A DNA stretch of 36,225 bases from Aquificota bacterium (GTDB taxonomy: Bacteria > Thermosulfidibacterota > Thermosulfidibacteria > Thermosulfidibacterales > Thermosulfidibacteraceae), in assembly GCA_015494645.1 (NCBI GenBank), contig WGAU01000011.1, positions 1-36,225 on the forward strand, written 5' to 3'. This document shows positions 9,067 through 16,406 of the stretch, one piece after another (position 1 is the first letter of the stretch; each line of letters starts with the position of its first letter). The position numbers and the translations under genes were made by a program. The notes under the pieces are model-generated. The model was not told the origin of the DNA. It saw nothing but the letters and a program-made list of their open reading frames with translations, and searched no databases.

Positions 9067-9316
9067 AAATCTCCTCAATCTGTCTTACAATTTCACTGCC
9101 TAAATCAACTATTTGCTGGTAAATTTCTTTCAGCTCATGGGGAAGATAGGCATGGGCAATTTTGTTATTGAAACTCAACGCATCGTAATACTCCAACTCC
9201 ATAGGAGAATACTGAGCATAAGGATTAAAAGGTTGATACTTTGAGATGGACTGTTTCAAGTAATCGGCTTGCTTCTTAACACCATTCAATTGATTCAAGA
9301 TCAAGTTTTTTTGCAT
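9041..9316 (-). CDS. small HEPN-domain protein, partner of an MNT nucleotidyltransferase
   Basis: A 91-residue, mostly helical protein. The stretch NNKIAHAYLPHE matches the HEPN active-site region (R-N-x-x-x-H-x-Y in HepT-type proteins), with H and Y kept but the arginine position occupied by asparagine. It directly follows and overlaps by 41 nt a nucleotidyltransferase-like reading frame, the gene order of MNT/HEPN toxin-antitoxin modules such as HepT/MntA. HEPN toxins are RNases that the MNT partner can silence by nucleotidylation. Loss of the arginine and the short length suggest reduced or absent RNase activity, or a binding-only role. No good ribosome site precedes the ATG, so coupled translation is likely. 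Family assignment is by motif and context only. Confidence 0.65.
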   Translation of the reverse strand: MQKNLILNQLNGVKKQADYLKQSISKYQPFNPYAQYSPMELEYYDALSFNNKIAHAYLPHELKEIYQQIVDLGSEIVRQIEEICENFALNQ

Positions 9317-9582
9317 ACTTTAGGATTTCCTCAAAGAAAGGCTCTCCTTCACGATACACAAGTGCATCTATGTCTTCTTCCGTTTCTTTGAAGTATTTCA
9401 CCTGCACCTCTATTACAAGCTTTACAGTGTTTTCAACTCTCCTTCTGGGAACAAGAAGAATGTCTATATCCCCACCTTTTATTGAGATTGAGCCTTGAAC
9501 CGAAGACATACACTTCCCCTTCAAATCCCTCAAGGGCTTTTTTGAGTGCTTTCAGCTCTCTTTCAGATATTCTTAAGTCCAT
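9276..9582 (-). pseudogene. MNT-type nucleotidyltransferase with an apparent frameshift
   Basis: The reading frame opens at ATG 9582, runs through EGEVYVFGSRLN, and is then broken. The frame that continues with KGGDIDILLVPRR and ends at 9276 is displaced by one base. Removing one A, or adding two, in the AAAA run at 9477-9480 joins both parts into a protein of about 102 residues. It would have the GS...DxD nucleotidyltransferase signature and a later EEDIDALVY acidic motif. This is the minimal MNT (MntA-like antitoxin) architecture and fits the following HEPN gene. The break may be a true null mutation, a sequencing error in a homopolymer, or +1 recoding at AAA-AGG. The start overlaps the end of the NtrC-type gene by 20 nt. 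Confidence 0.75.
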
Positions 9583-10903
9583 AACGCTGCGCTTTGAATT
9601 TGAGGATGTCCTCATCTATACCCAAGATCAAAGATGCCTTCTTCACATCCCCACCTGCCTCATCAAGAGCCTTTTTTATTAGCATTTTTTCAAGCTCGTC
9701 CACAGAAAGATCTTCAGCCACTCTCTCCTTTCTTCCCCTCCTCGGTTCTATGAACAGATCCTCTTTAGTTATCACATCGCCAGAGGCAAGTATAACAGCT
9801 CTTTCTATAACATTTTCAAGCTCTCTGATGTTTCCGGGCCAGTGGTAATCCAACAACTCTTTTTTGGCTTCCTCATCCAGCCCTTTAATATCCTTGCCAT
9901 AAATAGCGGAAAACTTTTTTACGAAATACTCAGCAAAAGGAACTATCTCCTCTTTACGCTCTCTTAAAGGAGGCAACTTCACCAAAAGAACCGCCAGCCT
10001 GTAGTATAAATCCTCCCTGAACTTACCATCTTCAACAAGTCTCTCAAGATCCTTGTTGGTGGCAGCAACTATCCTCACATCCACCTTCTTAGGAGTTTTT
10101 CCACCGAGACGATCTACCTCCTTTTCCTGAAGCACCCTCAAAAGCTTCGCTTGAAGAGAAAGAGGCATCTCACCTATCTCGTCCAAAAAAACGGTGCCGC
10201 CATCGGCAAGCTCAAACTTACCCTCCTTTGCGGATGTTGCTCCCGTGAAAGCTCCTCTTTCGTATCCGAAAAGTTCCGCTTCAAGAAGCGTTTCTGGTAT
10301 GGCTGCGCAGTTCACAGCAACGAATCTTCCTTTCCTGCCACTTTTTCTGTGAATATATTTTGCCACAACCTCTTTGCCCGTCCCCGACTCCCCTGTAATG
10401 AGAACAGTCGCGTTTGATGGAGCTATCTTTTCCACGAGCTCAGCAACCTTGGCCATTTTATCCGAAAACCACACAAACTCGGTATCCTCCTTGACACTTT
10501 TGGATGAACCTCCCTTTGACACGCTATCTTTGGTTTTGGCAAGTTTGGTTTTGTACCTTATCGCCTTTGCAACAAGCTCCTCTATAAGCTCCACCGGAAA
10601 CGGCTTCAGGATAAAATCAAAAGCTCCCTCCTTCATAGCCTCCACCGCCACAGGTACGGTGCCGTAGGCGGTGATGAAAATAAAAGGAGCATCCGTGAGC
10701 TTTTTCGCTTTTTTGAAAAATTCAAGACCACCAAGTCCCGGCATTTTCAAATCAGAAATCACAACGTCAAAAGAACCTTTCTTCAACGACTCAAGCCCTT
10801 TGAAGCCGTCTGGAGCCACAAATACCGCGTATTTACGGGAGAGAACCTCCCTTAAAGCCTCCTGCATTCTTACATCGTCGTCTACCACAAGAACCCTTTT
10901 CAT
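9563..10903 (-). CDS. NtrC-family sigma-54-dependent response regulator
   Basis: A protein of about 446 residues with three parts. The receiver domain (1-115) has the acidic pocket VVDDD, phosphoacceptor D51 (ISDLKMP), T78 and K100. The AAA+ ATPase (about 142-375) has Walker A GESGTGKE at 171-178 and the sigma-54-contacting loop GAFTGA at 217-222. The C-terminal Fis-type helix-turn-helix ends in KKASLILGIDEDILKFKAQRYGLKNI. Once phosphorylated it should activate RpoN promoters. No histidine kinase gene is adjacent. I chose ATG 10903 because the product then begins MKRVLVVDDD; a GTG at 10915 overlapping the upstream stop is the alternative. It is the only DNA-binding regulator in its gene string, so the downstream polysaccharide genes are candidate targets (inference). 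Confidence 0.95.
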   Translation of the reverse strand: MKRVLVVDDDVRMQEALREVLSRKYAVFVAPDGFKGLESLKKGSFDVVISDLKMPGLGGLEFFKKAKKLTDAPFIFITAYGTVPVAVEAMKEGAFDFILKPFPVELIEELVAKAIRYKTKLAKTKDSVSKGGSSKSVKEDTEFVWFSDKMAKVAELVEKIAPSNATVLITGESGTGKEVVAKYIHRKSGRKGRFVAVNCAAIPETLLEAELFGYERGAFTGATSAKEGKFELADGGTVFLDEIGEMPLSLQAKLLRVLQEKEVDRLGGKTPKKVDVRIVAATNKDLERLVEDGKFREDLYYRLAVLLVKLPPLRERKEEIVPFAEYFVKKFSAIYGKDIKGLDEEAKKELLDYHWPGNIRELENVIERAVILASGDVITKEDLFIEPRRGRKERVAEDLSVDELEKMLIKKALDEAGGDVKKASLILGIDEDILKFKAQRYGLKNI

Positions 10904-10911
10904 CTGACGCT

Positions 10912-11355
10912 TCACTTAGCAAAGAGATTCAGGATCGTGATTAATATGCCCAAGAAGCTTAATCCTATGCCAAGAACCCATTGCATAAAACTCAATCTCT
11001 TTTCTAAAGAATCCAACCGCCTGTCTATAGCCCCAAATCGCTTGTCCATAGCTTCAAACCGCTTCTCTATAGCTTCAAGCCGCTTGTCCATAGCTTCAAA
11101 TCGCTTTTCTATAACTTCAAACCGCTTGTCCATAGCTTCAAATCGCTTATCCACAGCTTCAAACCGCTTGTCCATCTCCCGCTGAAGTGCCTCAAAACGG
11201 GAGTTCATCATTTCTATAAGAAGGCGCAGATCTTCTTTAGTAGCGAGCTTGTCAAGAACTGCAGAGGAACTAAGCACCCTGTAAACAACTTCCGGATGCT
11301 CCTCAAGATAAGATTTCAAAGCCTCAACCAAAGCTTCTCTATCTATTTCCCTCAT
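10912..11355 (-). CDS. heptad-repeat coiled-coil protein with C-terminal membrane anchor
   Basis: A 147-residue protein of unknown function. Residues 1-55 are a helical N-terminal domain. Residues 61-123 are nine consecutive seven-residue units of the type M-D-K-R-F-E-A, with hydrophobic residues at positions 1 and 5 as in a coiled coil. Residues about 124-145 form one hydrophobic transmembrane helix, with NLFAK at the very end. It resembles DUF1640/DUF3782-like coiled-coil proteins in build. GGGGAG precedes the ATG. It sits eight bases upstream of the NtrC-type gene behind a plausible promoter, so the two are probably one operon. A membrane-tethered rod that influences the regulator or its missing kinase is possible but unproven. 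Confidence 0.8.
   Translation of the reverse strand: MREIDREALVEALKSYLEEHPEVVYRVLSSSAVLDKLATKEDLRLLIEMMNSRFEALQREMDKRFEAVDKRFEAMDKRFEVIEKRFEAMDKRLEAIEKRFEAMDKRFGAIDRRLDSLEKRLSFMQWVLGIGLSFLGILITILNLFAK
10987..11175 (-). repeat. nine tandem 21-bp units encoding a heptad coiled coil
   Basis: Tandem in-frame 21-base units with the core CTTGTCCATAGCTTCAAA on the plus strand. Units differ by several substitutions but all keep the reading frame. They encode residues 61-123 of the coiled-coil protein. The array can change in whole heptads without breaking the gene. Confidence 0.88.
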
Positions 11356-11372
11356 AATGCTCCCCTGCTTTT

Positions 11373-11401
11373 AAGATAAAGCCACAAGCAGTTTTTGGCA
11401 A
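11373..11401 (-). promoter_or_regulatory. probable sigma-70 promoter for the coiled-coil/NtrC string
   Basis: On the minus strand TTGCCA (-35, plus-strand 11396-11401) and TATCTT (-10, 11373-11378) are 17 bp apart. They lie in the 47-bp gap between the carB stop and the coiled-coil start, about 17 nt before the ATG. This is a hexamer match by eye only. Confidence 0.5.
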
Positions 11402-11402
11402 A

Positions 11403-14400
11403 TCAATGGAGGTTCCCTATCTCCACATGATAGTCCTGTATAGCTTTTACCGTTATATCTCCCTTAATTCTTGCCTCAATTCCCTTTACCGCAGCGTATG
11501 CGCCTTCAACAGTGGTGAAGTAGGGTATGCCGTAGTTGAGCGCCGTTCTTCTTATGATGTAAGAGTCTTTTCTTGCTTTCCCGCCGTAGGTGGTGTTTAT
11601 CACCATGTGGATATCGCCGTTTTTCATGTGATCCACAACGTGAGGACGTCCCTCGTGAACCTTGTAAACCACTTCAACATCTATGCCTCTATCTTTCAAA
11701 AAGCGCGCCGTTCCTTTTGTGGCAACCACCTTAAAGCCGAGCTCCTTCAGCTTTCTTGCCACCTCAACTATGCGGGGCTTGTCTCTGTCTTTGACACTAA
11801 CAAACACGCATCCCTTTAAAGGCAGGCTGTTTCCCGCAGCTTCCTGCGCCTTGTAGTAGGCAATGGAGAAGCTTCTATCTATGCCCATAACCTCTCCCGT
11901 GCTCTTCATTTCGGGACCAAGCACCACATCAACCCCGGGAAACTTTATGAAGGGAAACACCGCCTCCTTAACTCCCACGTGATTAAGCTTCAGCTTTTTG
12001 GGAAGTCCAAAATCCTTTAGCTTTTTGCCAAGCATGATCTTTGTTGCAACCTTGGCAAGTGGTATCCCGATGACCTTGCTCACAAAGGGAACCGTCCTTG
12101 AGGCTCTGGGATTCACCTCAAGCACGTATATCTCACCGTTTTTAACTGCATACTGAACATTTATAAGCCCAACAACGTTCAGCTCCAAGGCAAGCTTTTT
12201 GGTCTGCTCCTCAATCTCCTTTATTATCTCTTCGCTCAAAGAAAAGGGCGGAAGGGAACATGCGGAGTCTCCAGAGTGAACCCCTGCCTCTTCTATGTGT
12301 TCCATAATGCCTGCAACGAAGACCTCTTCACCATCGGCAACGGCATCCACATCAACCTCTGTGGCATCTTCCAGAAATTTATCCACGAGCACGGGATGCT
12401 CAAAGGACGCCTCAACGGCATGGGTCATGTAGTAGCGAAGCTCCTCCTCGTTATAGACCATTTCCATTGCTCTTCCGCCAAGCACGTAAGAGGGCCTGAC
12501 TAAAACGGGATAGCCTATCTTCTCGGCGATTCTCACTGCTTCCTCAATGGATGTAGCTGTGCCGTTGGGAGGCTGCTTTAAGCCCAACTTTTGAAGCAGC
12601 GCCCTGAACCTTTCCCTGTCTTCTGCCCTGTCAATGCTGTCGGGGGATGTGCCCAGTATGGGAACTCCCTCTTTTTCAAGAAAAGTTGATAGCTTCAGAG
12701 GAGTCTGTCCACCGAACTGGAGTATCACTCCCTTGGGTTTTATATCGTCAATGATGCTCATTACATCCTCAAAGGTGAGGGGTTCAAAGAAGAGTATGTC
12801 TGATGTGTCGTAATCGGTGGACACGGTCTCGGGGTTGCAGTTCACCATAACCGCCTCATAGCCCATCTCTTTTATGGCAAAAACAGAGTGAACGCAGCAG
12901 TAGTCAAACTCTATGCCCTGTCCAATCCTGTTGGGTCCTCCCCCCAGTATCACTATCTTTTCCTTGTTGCCTCTCGGGACTTCGTTTTCCCTCTCATAGG
13001 TGGAATAGAAGTATGGGGTGTAAGCCTCAAACTCTGCAGCGCAGGTGTCAACGCTTTTGAACACCGGCTTTATTCCAAGCTGGAGCCTTTTGCTTCTCAC
13101 ATCCCTCTCGTCAACGCCCCAGATGTTTGCGAGGTATTTATCCGAAAAGCCCATCTCTTTAAGCTTTCTGAGATACTTGGCATCCACATCTACAAAGGAA
13201 ATACTTTTCACCCTTTCTTCTTCCTTCACGATCTCTTGAATCTGATACAAGAACCAGCGGTCTATCTTGGTAAGCTCATACACATCGTCTATGCCTATGC
13301 CAGCTCTGAAAGCGCAGGCTATATACCAGAGCCTGTTCCACGTGGGATGCTTCAGGTTGTATTCAATCTTTTCAATATCCCAAGAGCCGTCGGGCTTGAG
13401 CGCCTCCTTTTCCACCACGAAGCCGTATCTGTCTATCTCAAGGGAGCGTATGGCTTTATGGATAGCCTCCTTGAAGGTGCGCCCTATCGCCATCACCTCT
13501 CCAACAGACTTCATCTGGGTGGTGAGTATGGGATCAGCTTCGGGAAACTTCTCAAAGGTGAACCTGGGAATTTTCACAACGCAGTAGTCTATGGTGGGTT
13601 CAAAGCATGCGGGGGTCTTCTTGGTTATGTCATTGGGAATCTCATCCAAGGTGTATCCCACAGCAAGCTTTGCGGCGATCTTGGCTATGGGGAAGCCCGT
13701 TGCCTTTGAAGCAAGGGCCGATGAACGGGAAACCCTGGGGTTCATTTCTATAACCACCATGCGACCATCTTCGGGATTTACCGCAAACTGTATGTTTGAT
13801 CCTCCCGTCTCAACGCCGATCTCCCTGATGATTGCTATGGCGGCATCCCTCATCATCTGATACTCTTTGTCGGTGAGGGTCTGTATAGGAGCAACGGTTA
13901 TGGAGTCTCCCGTGTGAATGCCCATGGGGTCAAAGTTCTCTATAGAGCATATAATCACCACGTTGTCCGCAAGGTCCCTCATCACCTCAAGCTCAAACTC
14001 CTTCCAGCCTAAAACCGATTCTTCTATGAGGACCTCATGGAAGGGAGATGCGTTCAAACCCCACTCCACCGCATCCTCAAACTCCTCCATGTTGTAGGCA
14101 ACAGAACCCCCCGTTCCTCCAAGGGTGAAGGATGGACGGATGATCACGGGAAAGCCTATCTCCTTTACTATCCTTAAAGCATCTTCTTTGCTCCTTGCGT
14201 ATCCGCTTTTGGGCACCTGTAATCCGATGTTTTCCATGGCCTTTTTGAAGAGCTCTCTGTCCTCCGCCTTTTTTATGGCATCAAGCTTTGCCCCGATAAG
14301 CTCAACGCCGTATCTATCAAGGACGCCCTCTTCGCCCAAAGCCACTGCAAGGTTCAAAGCAGTCTGCCCTCCAAGGGTGGGAAGAAGGGCATCGGGACGT

Positions 14401-14642
14401 TCTTTTTCTATGATCTTTGCCACAGCCTCAACAGTCAAAGGCTCTATATAGGTTCTGTCCGCCATTTCAGGATCGGTCATTATGGTAGCGGGGTTGCTGT
14501 TGACTAAAACAACCTCAAAGCCCTCCTGCTTAAGTACCTTACAGGCCTGGGTGCCTGAGTAGTCAAACTCGCATGCCTGACCAATAACTATAGGACCTGA
14601 ACCTATGATAAGGATTTTTTTGATGTCTGTACGCTTAGGCAT
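11403..14642 (-). CDS. carB: carbamoyl-phosphate synthase, large subunit
   Basis: A 1079-residue synthetase of normal family length that makes carbamoyl phosphate from bicarbonate, ammonia (from glutamine via CarA) and two ATP, for arginine and pyrimidines. The two homologous ATP-grasp halves are visible: the first begins KKILIIGSGPIVIGQACEFD and the second, near residue 555, begins KIVILGGGPNRIGQGIEFDY. The last 140 or so residues form the MGS-like allosteric domain (GCVFVSVKDRDK onward). The ATG follows a run of GGAGG-type ribosome site. carA is not in the window. argH lies elsewhere in the window, so arginine synthesis is scattered. Confidence 0.98.
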   Translation of the reverse strand: MPKRTDIKKILIIGSGPIVIGQACEFDYSGTQACKVLKQEGFEVVLVNSNPATIMTDPEMADRTYIEPLTVEAVAKIIEKERPDALLPTLGGQTALNLAVALGEEGVLDRYGVELIGAKLDAIKKAEDRELFKKAMENIGLQVPKSGYARSKEDALRIVKEIGFPVIIRPSFTLGGTGGSVAYNMEEFEDAVEWGLNASPFHEVLIEESVLGWKEFELEVMRDLADNVVIICSIENFDPMGIHTGDSITVAPIQTLTDKEYQMMRDAAIAIIREIGVETGGSNIQFAVNPEDGRMVVIEMNPRVSRSSALASKATGFPIAKIAAKLAVGYTLDEIPNDITKKTPACFEPTIDYCVVKIPRFTFEKFPEADPILTTQMKSVGEVMAIGRTFKEAIHKAIRSLEIDRYGFVVEKEALKPDGSWDIEKIEYNLKHPTWNRLWYIACAFRAGIGIDDVYELTKIDRWFLYQIQEIVKEEERVKSISFVDVDAKYLRKLKEMGFSDKYLANIWGVDERDVRSKRLQLGIKPVFKSVDTCAAEFEAYTPYFYSTYERENEVPRGNKEKIVILGGGPNRIGQGIEFDYCCVHSVFAIKEMGYEAVMVNCNPETVSTDYDTSDILFFEPLTFEDVMSIIDDIKPKGVILQFGGQTPLKLSTFLEKEGVPILGTSPDSIDRAEDRERFRALLQKLGLKQPPNGTATSIEEAVRIAEKIGYPVLVRPSYVLGGRAMEMVYNEEELRYYMTHAVEASFEHPVLVDKFLEDATEVDVDAVADGEEVFVAGIMEHIEEAGVHSGDSACSLPPFSLSEEIIKEIEEQTKKLALELNVVGLINVQYAVKNGEIYVLEVNPRASRTVPFVSKVIGIPLAKVATKIMLGKKLKDFGLPKKLKLNHVGVKEAVFPFIKFPGVDVVLGPEMKSTGEVMGIDRSFSIAYYKAQEAAGNSLPLKGCVFVSVKDRDKPRIVEVARKLKELGFKVVATKGTARFLKDRGIDVEVVYKVHEGRPHVVDHMKNGDIHMVINTTYGGKARKDSYIIRRTALNYGIPYFTTVEGAYAAVKGIEARIKGDITVKAIQDYHVEIGNLH

Positions 14643-14670
14643 AACCTCCCCCTCCTATTCTCAAGGCGGC

Positions 14671-14699
14671 ACAATAGCAACAAAGGCTTTCCAATTCAA
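14671..14699 (-). promoter_or_regulatory. probable sigma-70 promoter for carB
   Basis: On the minus strand TTGAAT (-35, 14694-14699) and TATTGT (-10, 14671-14676) are separated by 17 bp, about 28 nt before the carB ATG. They lie in the 81-bp gap between divergent carB and the GGDEF gene. I saw no equally good promoter for the plus-strand gene in this gap. Confidence 0.5.
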
Positions 14700-14723
14700 C
14701 TCCGGTATGGTAGAAGGAACACC

Positions 14724-16403
14724 ATGATTAAACATGGGCTCTCAAAACTAATATCGGGATGCAGCATAGCTGTAGTATCCAGCAGTTCCGTTCAGGCAGG
14801 TATAGTTAAATCTCTTATAGACACCTTCTGTAATGTGATGACTGCCTTCTCTGTAGATGAACTTGAACAACTGCTTGAACAATACCAGTTTGATTTGGTC
14901 ATATGCGACAGGAGATTGTCAGACGGTACAAAAGCCGAAGAAGTCATAAAGATCCTTCCAAAATCTACCATCAAGATCATAGCCACATCAGATGAAGAAA
15001 TAGACTGGGAAGATCCAAAATACCCAGACTTTGTACTTCCCAAGCCCTTTGACAAGGAATTTCTGGCAGACATAGTACTACAGTTTCTCAACCTCAAAAA
15101 AGAAGCCTATAAAAGGAGAAACAAAATCCTTATAGTGGATGATTCGCCCACTTCAAGGGCACAACTCAGAAGCATTTTTCAAAGCATAAGCGATGCCGAA
15201 GTTTTAGAAGCCAAAACAGGAATGGAAGCCATTGAAAAAATAGAATCCTCAGAAGCAGAACTAAAGTTTGTAACCATGGACCTTTACCTGCCCGACATGG
15301 ACGGCTTGGAAGTTACTCAGAGGATAAGAAAGAAAGGAATCTATATCCCCATTTTTATGATCACATCAGAAATAGATCCCAAGTTCGTGGAAGAAGCCTT
15401 TGAAAAGGGAATAACCTTCTATATGCCAAAATCTGATATAACAAGTGGTAAAGCCCACCTTATGGAAAAACTTGTAAACTTCGTCAGGGCTACTCAAACA
15501 CAGCTTCCCATCCTCCTCATAGAGGACAGCTCTTTCATGAGGAGTCTTCTCGCCACTCAGTTACACATCCAAGGGTACCCTGTAGTGTCAGTTTCATCGG
15601 CAGAAGAGGGACTAAAGATAGTTAAGCTCAACAAGATTCTTTTAACCATAACCAACCTAAATTTAACTGGAAAAAGCGGAATAGACTTTGTAAGGGAATT
15701 ACAAAAACTTAAAAAACCCGGATACGAAAAGATCGTAATGGTCTATACATCATCGGTTAACCCCTTAGTAACTTTTGAAGCCTTTTACAGTGGAGCATCA
15801 GACTTTTTAAAAGCACCCTTCAATATGTGCGATTTCTACATAAGGGTTTATAACCTAATCAGACTGCGGGAAACCCTCTATCAGCTTGAGCTTTCTAGAA
15901 AGAAGATGTACGACCTCAGCGTTCAGGACGAACTTACAGGACTTTACAACAGAAGATACTTCATTGAGAATCTCAAAAACGCCGTAGAAAGGGCCAAAAG
16001 AACCGGCGAAAGCCTAACCGTCATGATGATAGATCTAAACCACTTCAAACAGATCAACGACGTTTACGGGCACCATGTAGGAGACGCCGTACTAAAGACT
16101 TTTTCTAAAATATTGAGAGAAACCTTAAGAAAAGCCGACGTAGTGGCAAGATATGGAGGAGACGAGTTTACTGTACTTCTTTCAGGAAGCAAGGGAGAAG
16201 CCTGCAGGGAAGTAGCCAACAGGTTAAGAGAAAGAGCCTCTGCTGTGAAATTCAAAGAGCATCCCGACGTAAAAATAAGCATTTCCGTTGGATGCGCCGA
16301 ACTAAAGGAAGTTAAAGACCATACTAATCCTATTGACGCTATCCTCAAACTGGCAGACAATAGAATGTACGAGGACAAAAAGAGGCAAAAAGCATCAAGG
16401 TAA
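14724..16403 (+). CDS. triple-receiver GGDEF protein (diguanylate cyclase)
   Basis: A 559-residue soluble signalling protein. Receiver 1 (about 12-125) keeps D62 and a K-P pair but lacks the N-terminal acidic pair (IAVVSSSS). Receiver 2 (about 133-255) is complete, with D139, D140 and phosphoacceptor D186 (TMDLYLPDMDG). Receiver 3 (about 263-385) has E267 and D268 but N311 replaces the phosphoacceptor aspartate. The cyclase domain (about 400-555) has an intact GGDEF at 478-482 and the RxxD product-inhibition site R469-D472 five residues before it. It should make cyclic di-GMP from GTP under control of receiver 2. AGAAGGA precedes the ATG. Its layout resembles PleD with an added receiver. No EAL domain is present. 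Confidence 0.95.
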   Translation: MIKHGLSKLISGCSIAVVSSSSVQAGIVKSLIDTFCNVMTAFSVDELEQLLEQYQFDLVICDRRLSDGTKAEEVIKILPKSTIKIIATSDEEIDWEDPKYPDFVLPKPFDKEFLADIVLQFLNLKKEAYKRRNKILIVDDSPTSRAQLRSIFQSISDAEVLEAKTGMEAIEKIESSEAELKFVTMDLYLPDMDGLEVTQRIRKKGIYIPIFMITSEIDPKFVEEAFEKGITFYMPKSDITSGKAHLMEKLVNFVRATQTQLPILLIEDSSFMRSLLATQLHIQGYPVVSVSSAEEGLKIVKLNKILLTITNLNLTGKSGIDFVRELQKLKKPGYEKIVMVYTSSVNPLVTFEAFYSGASDFLKAPFNMCDFYIRVYNLIRLRETLYQLELSRKKMYDLSVQDELTGLYNRRYFIENLKNAVERAKRTGESLTVMMIDLNHFKQINDVYGHHVGDAVLKTFSKILRETLRKADVVARYGGDEFTVLLSGSKGEACREVANRLRERASAVKFKEHPDVKISISVGCAELKEVKDHTNPIDAILKLADNRMYEDKKRQKASR

Positions 16404-16406
16404 AAA

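Noticed and set aside
9296..9316. AAAAAAA heptamer at the MNT/HEPN junction as a -1 frameshift site
   Set aside because: A -1 slip from the MNT frame meets a stop almost at once, and the HEPN frame is +1 relative to MNT and has its own ATG.
10987..11175. Regular short repeats that could be read as a CRISPR array
   Set aside because: Units are contiguous 21-mers without spacers, in frame, and encode coiled-coil heptads.
12888..13709. 273-residue open frame on the plus strand
   Set aside because: It lies wholly antisense to the well-supported carB gene, has no recognisable family and no ribosome site.
14683..14711. Promoter for the GGDEF gene with TATGGT as -10
   Set aside because: No acceptable -35 lies 16-18 bp upstream, and the leader would be only a few bases long.
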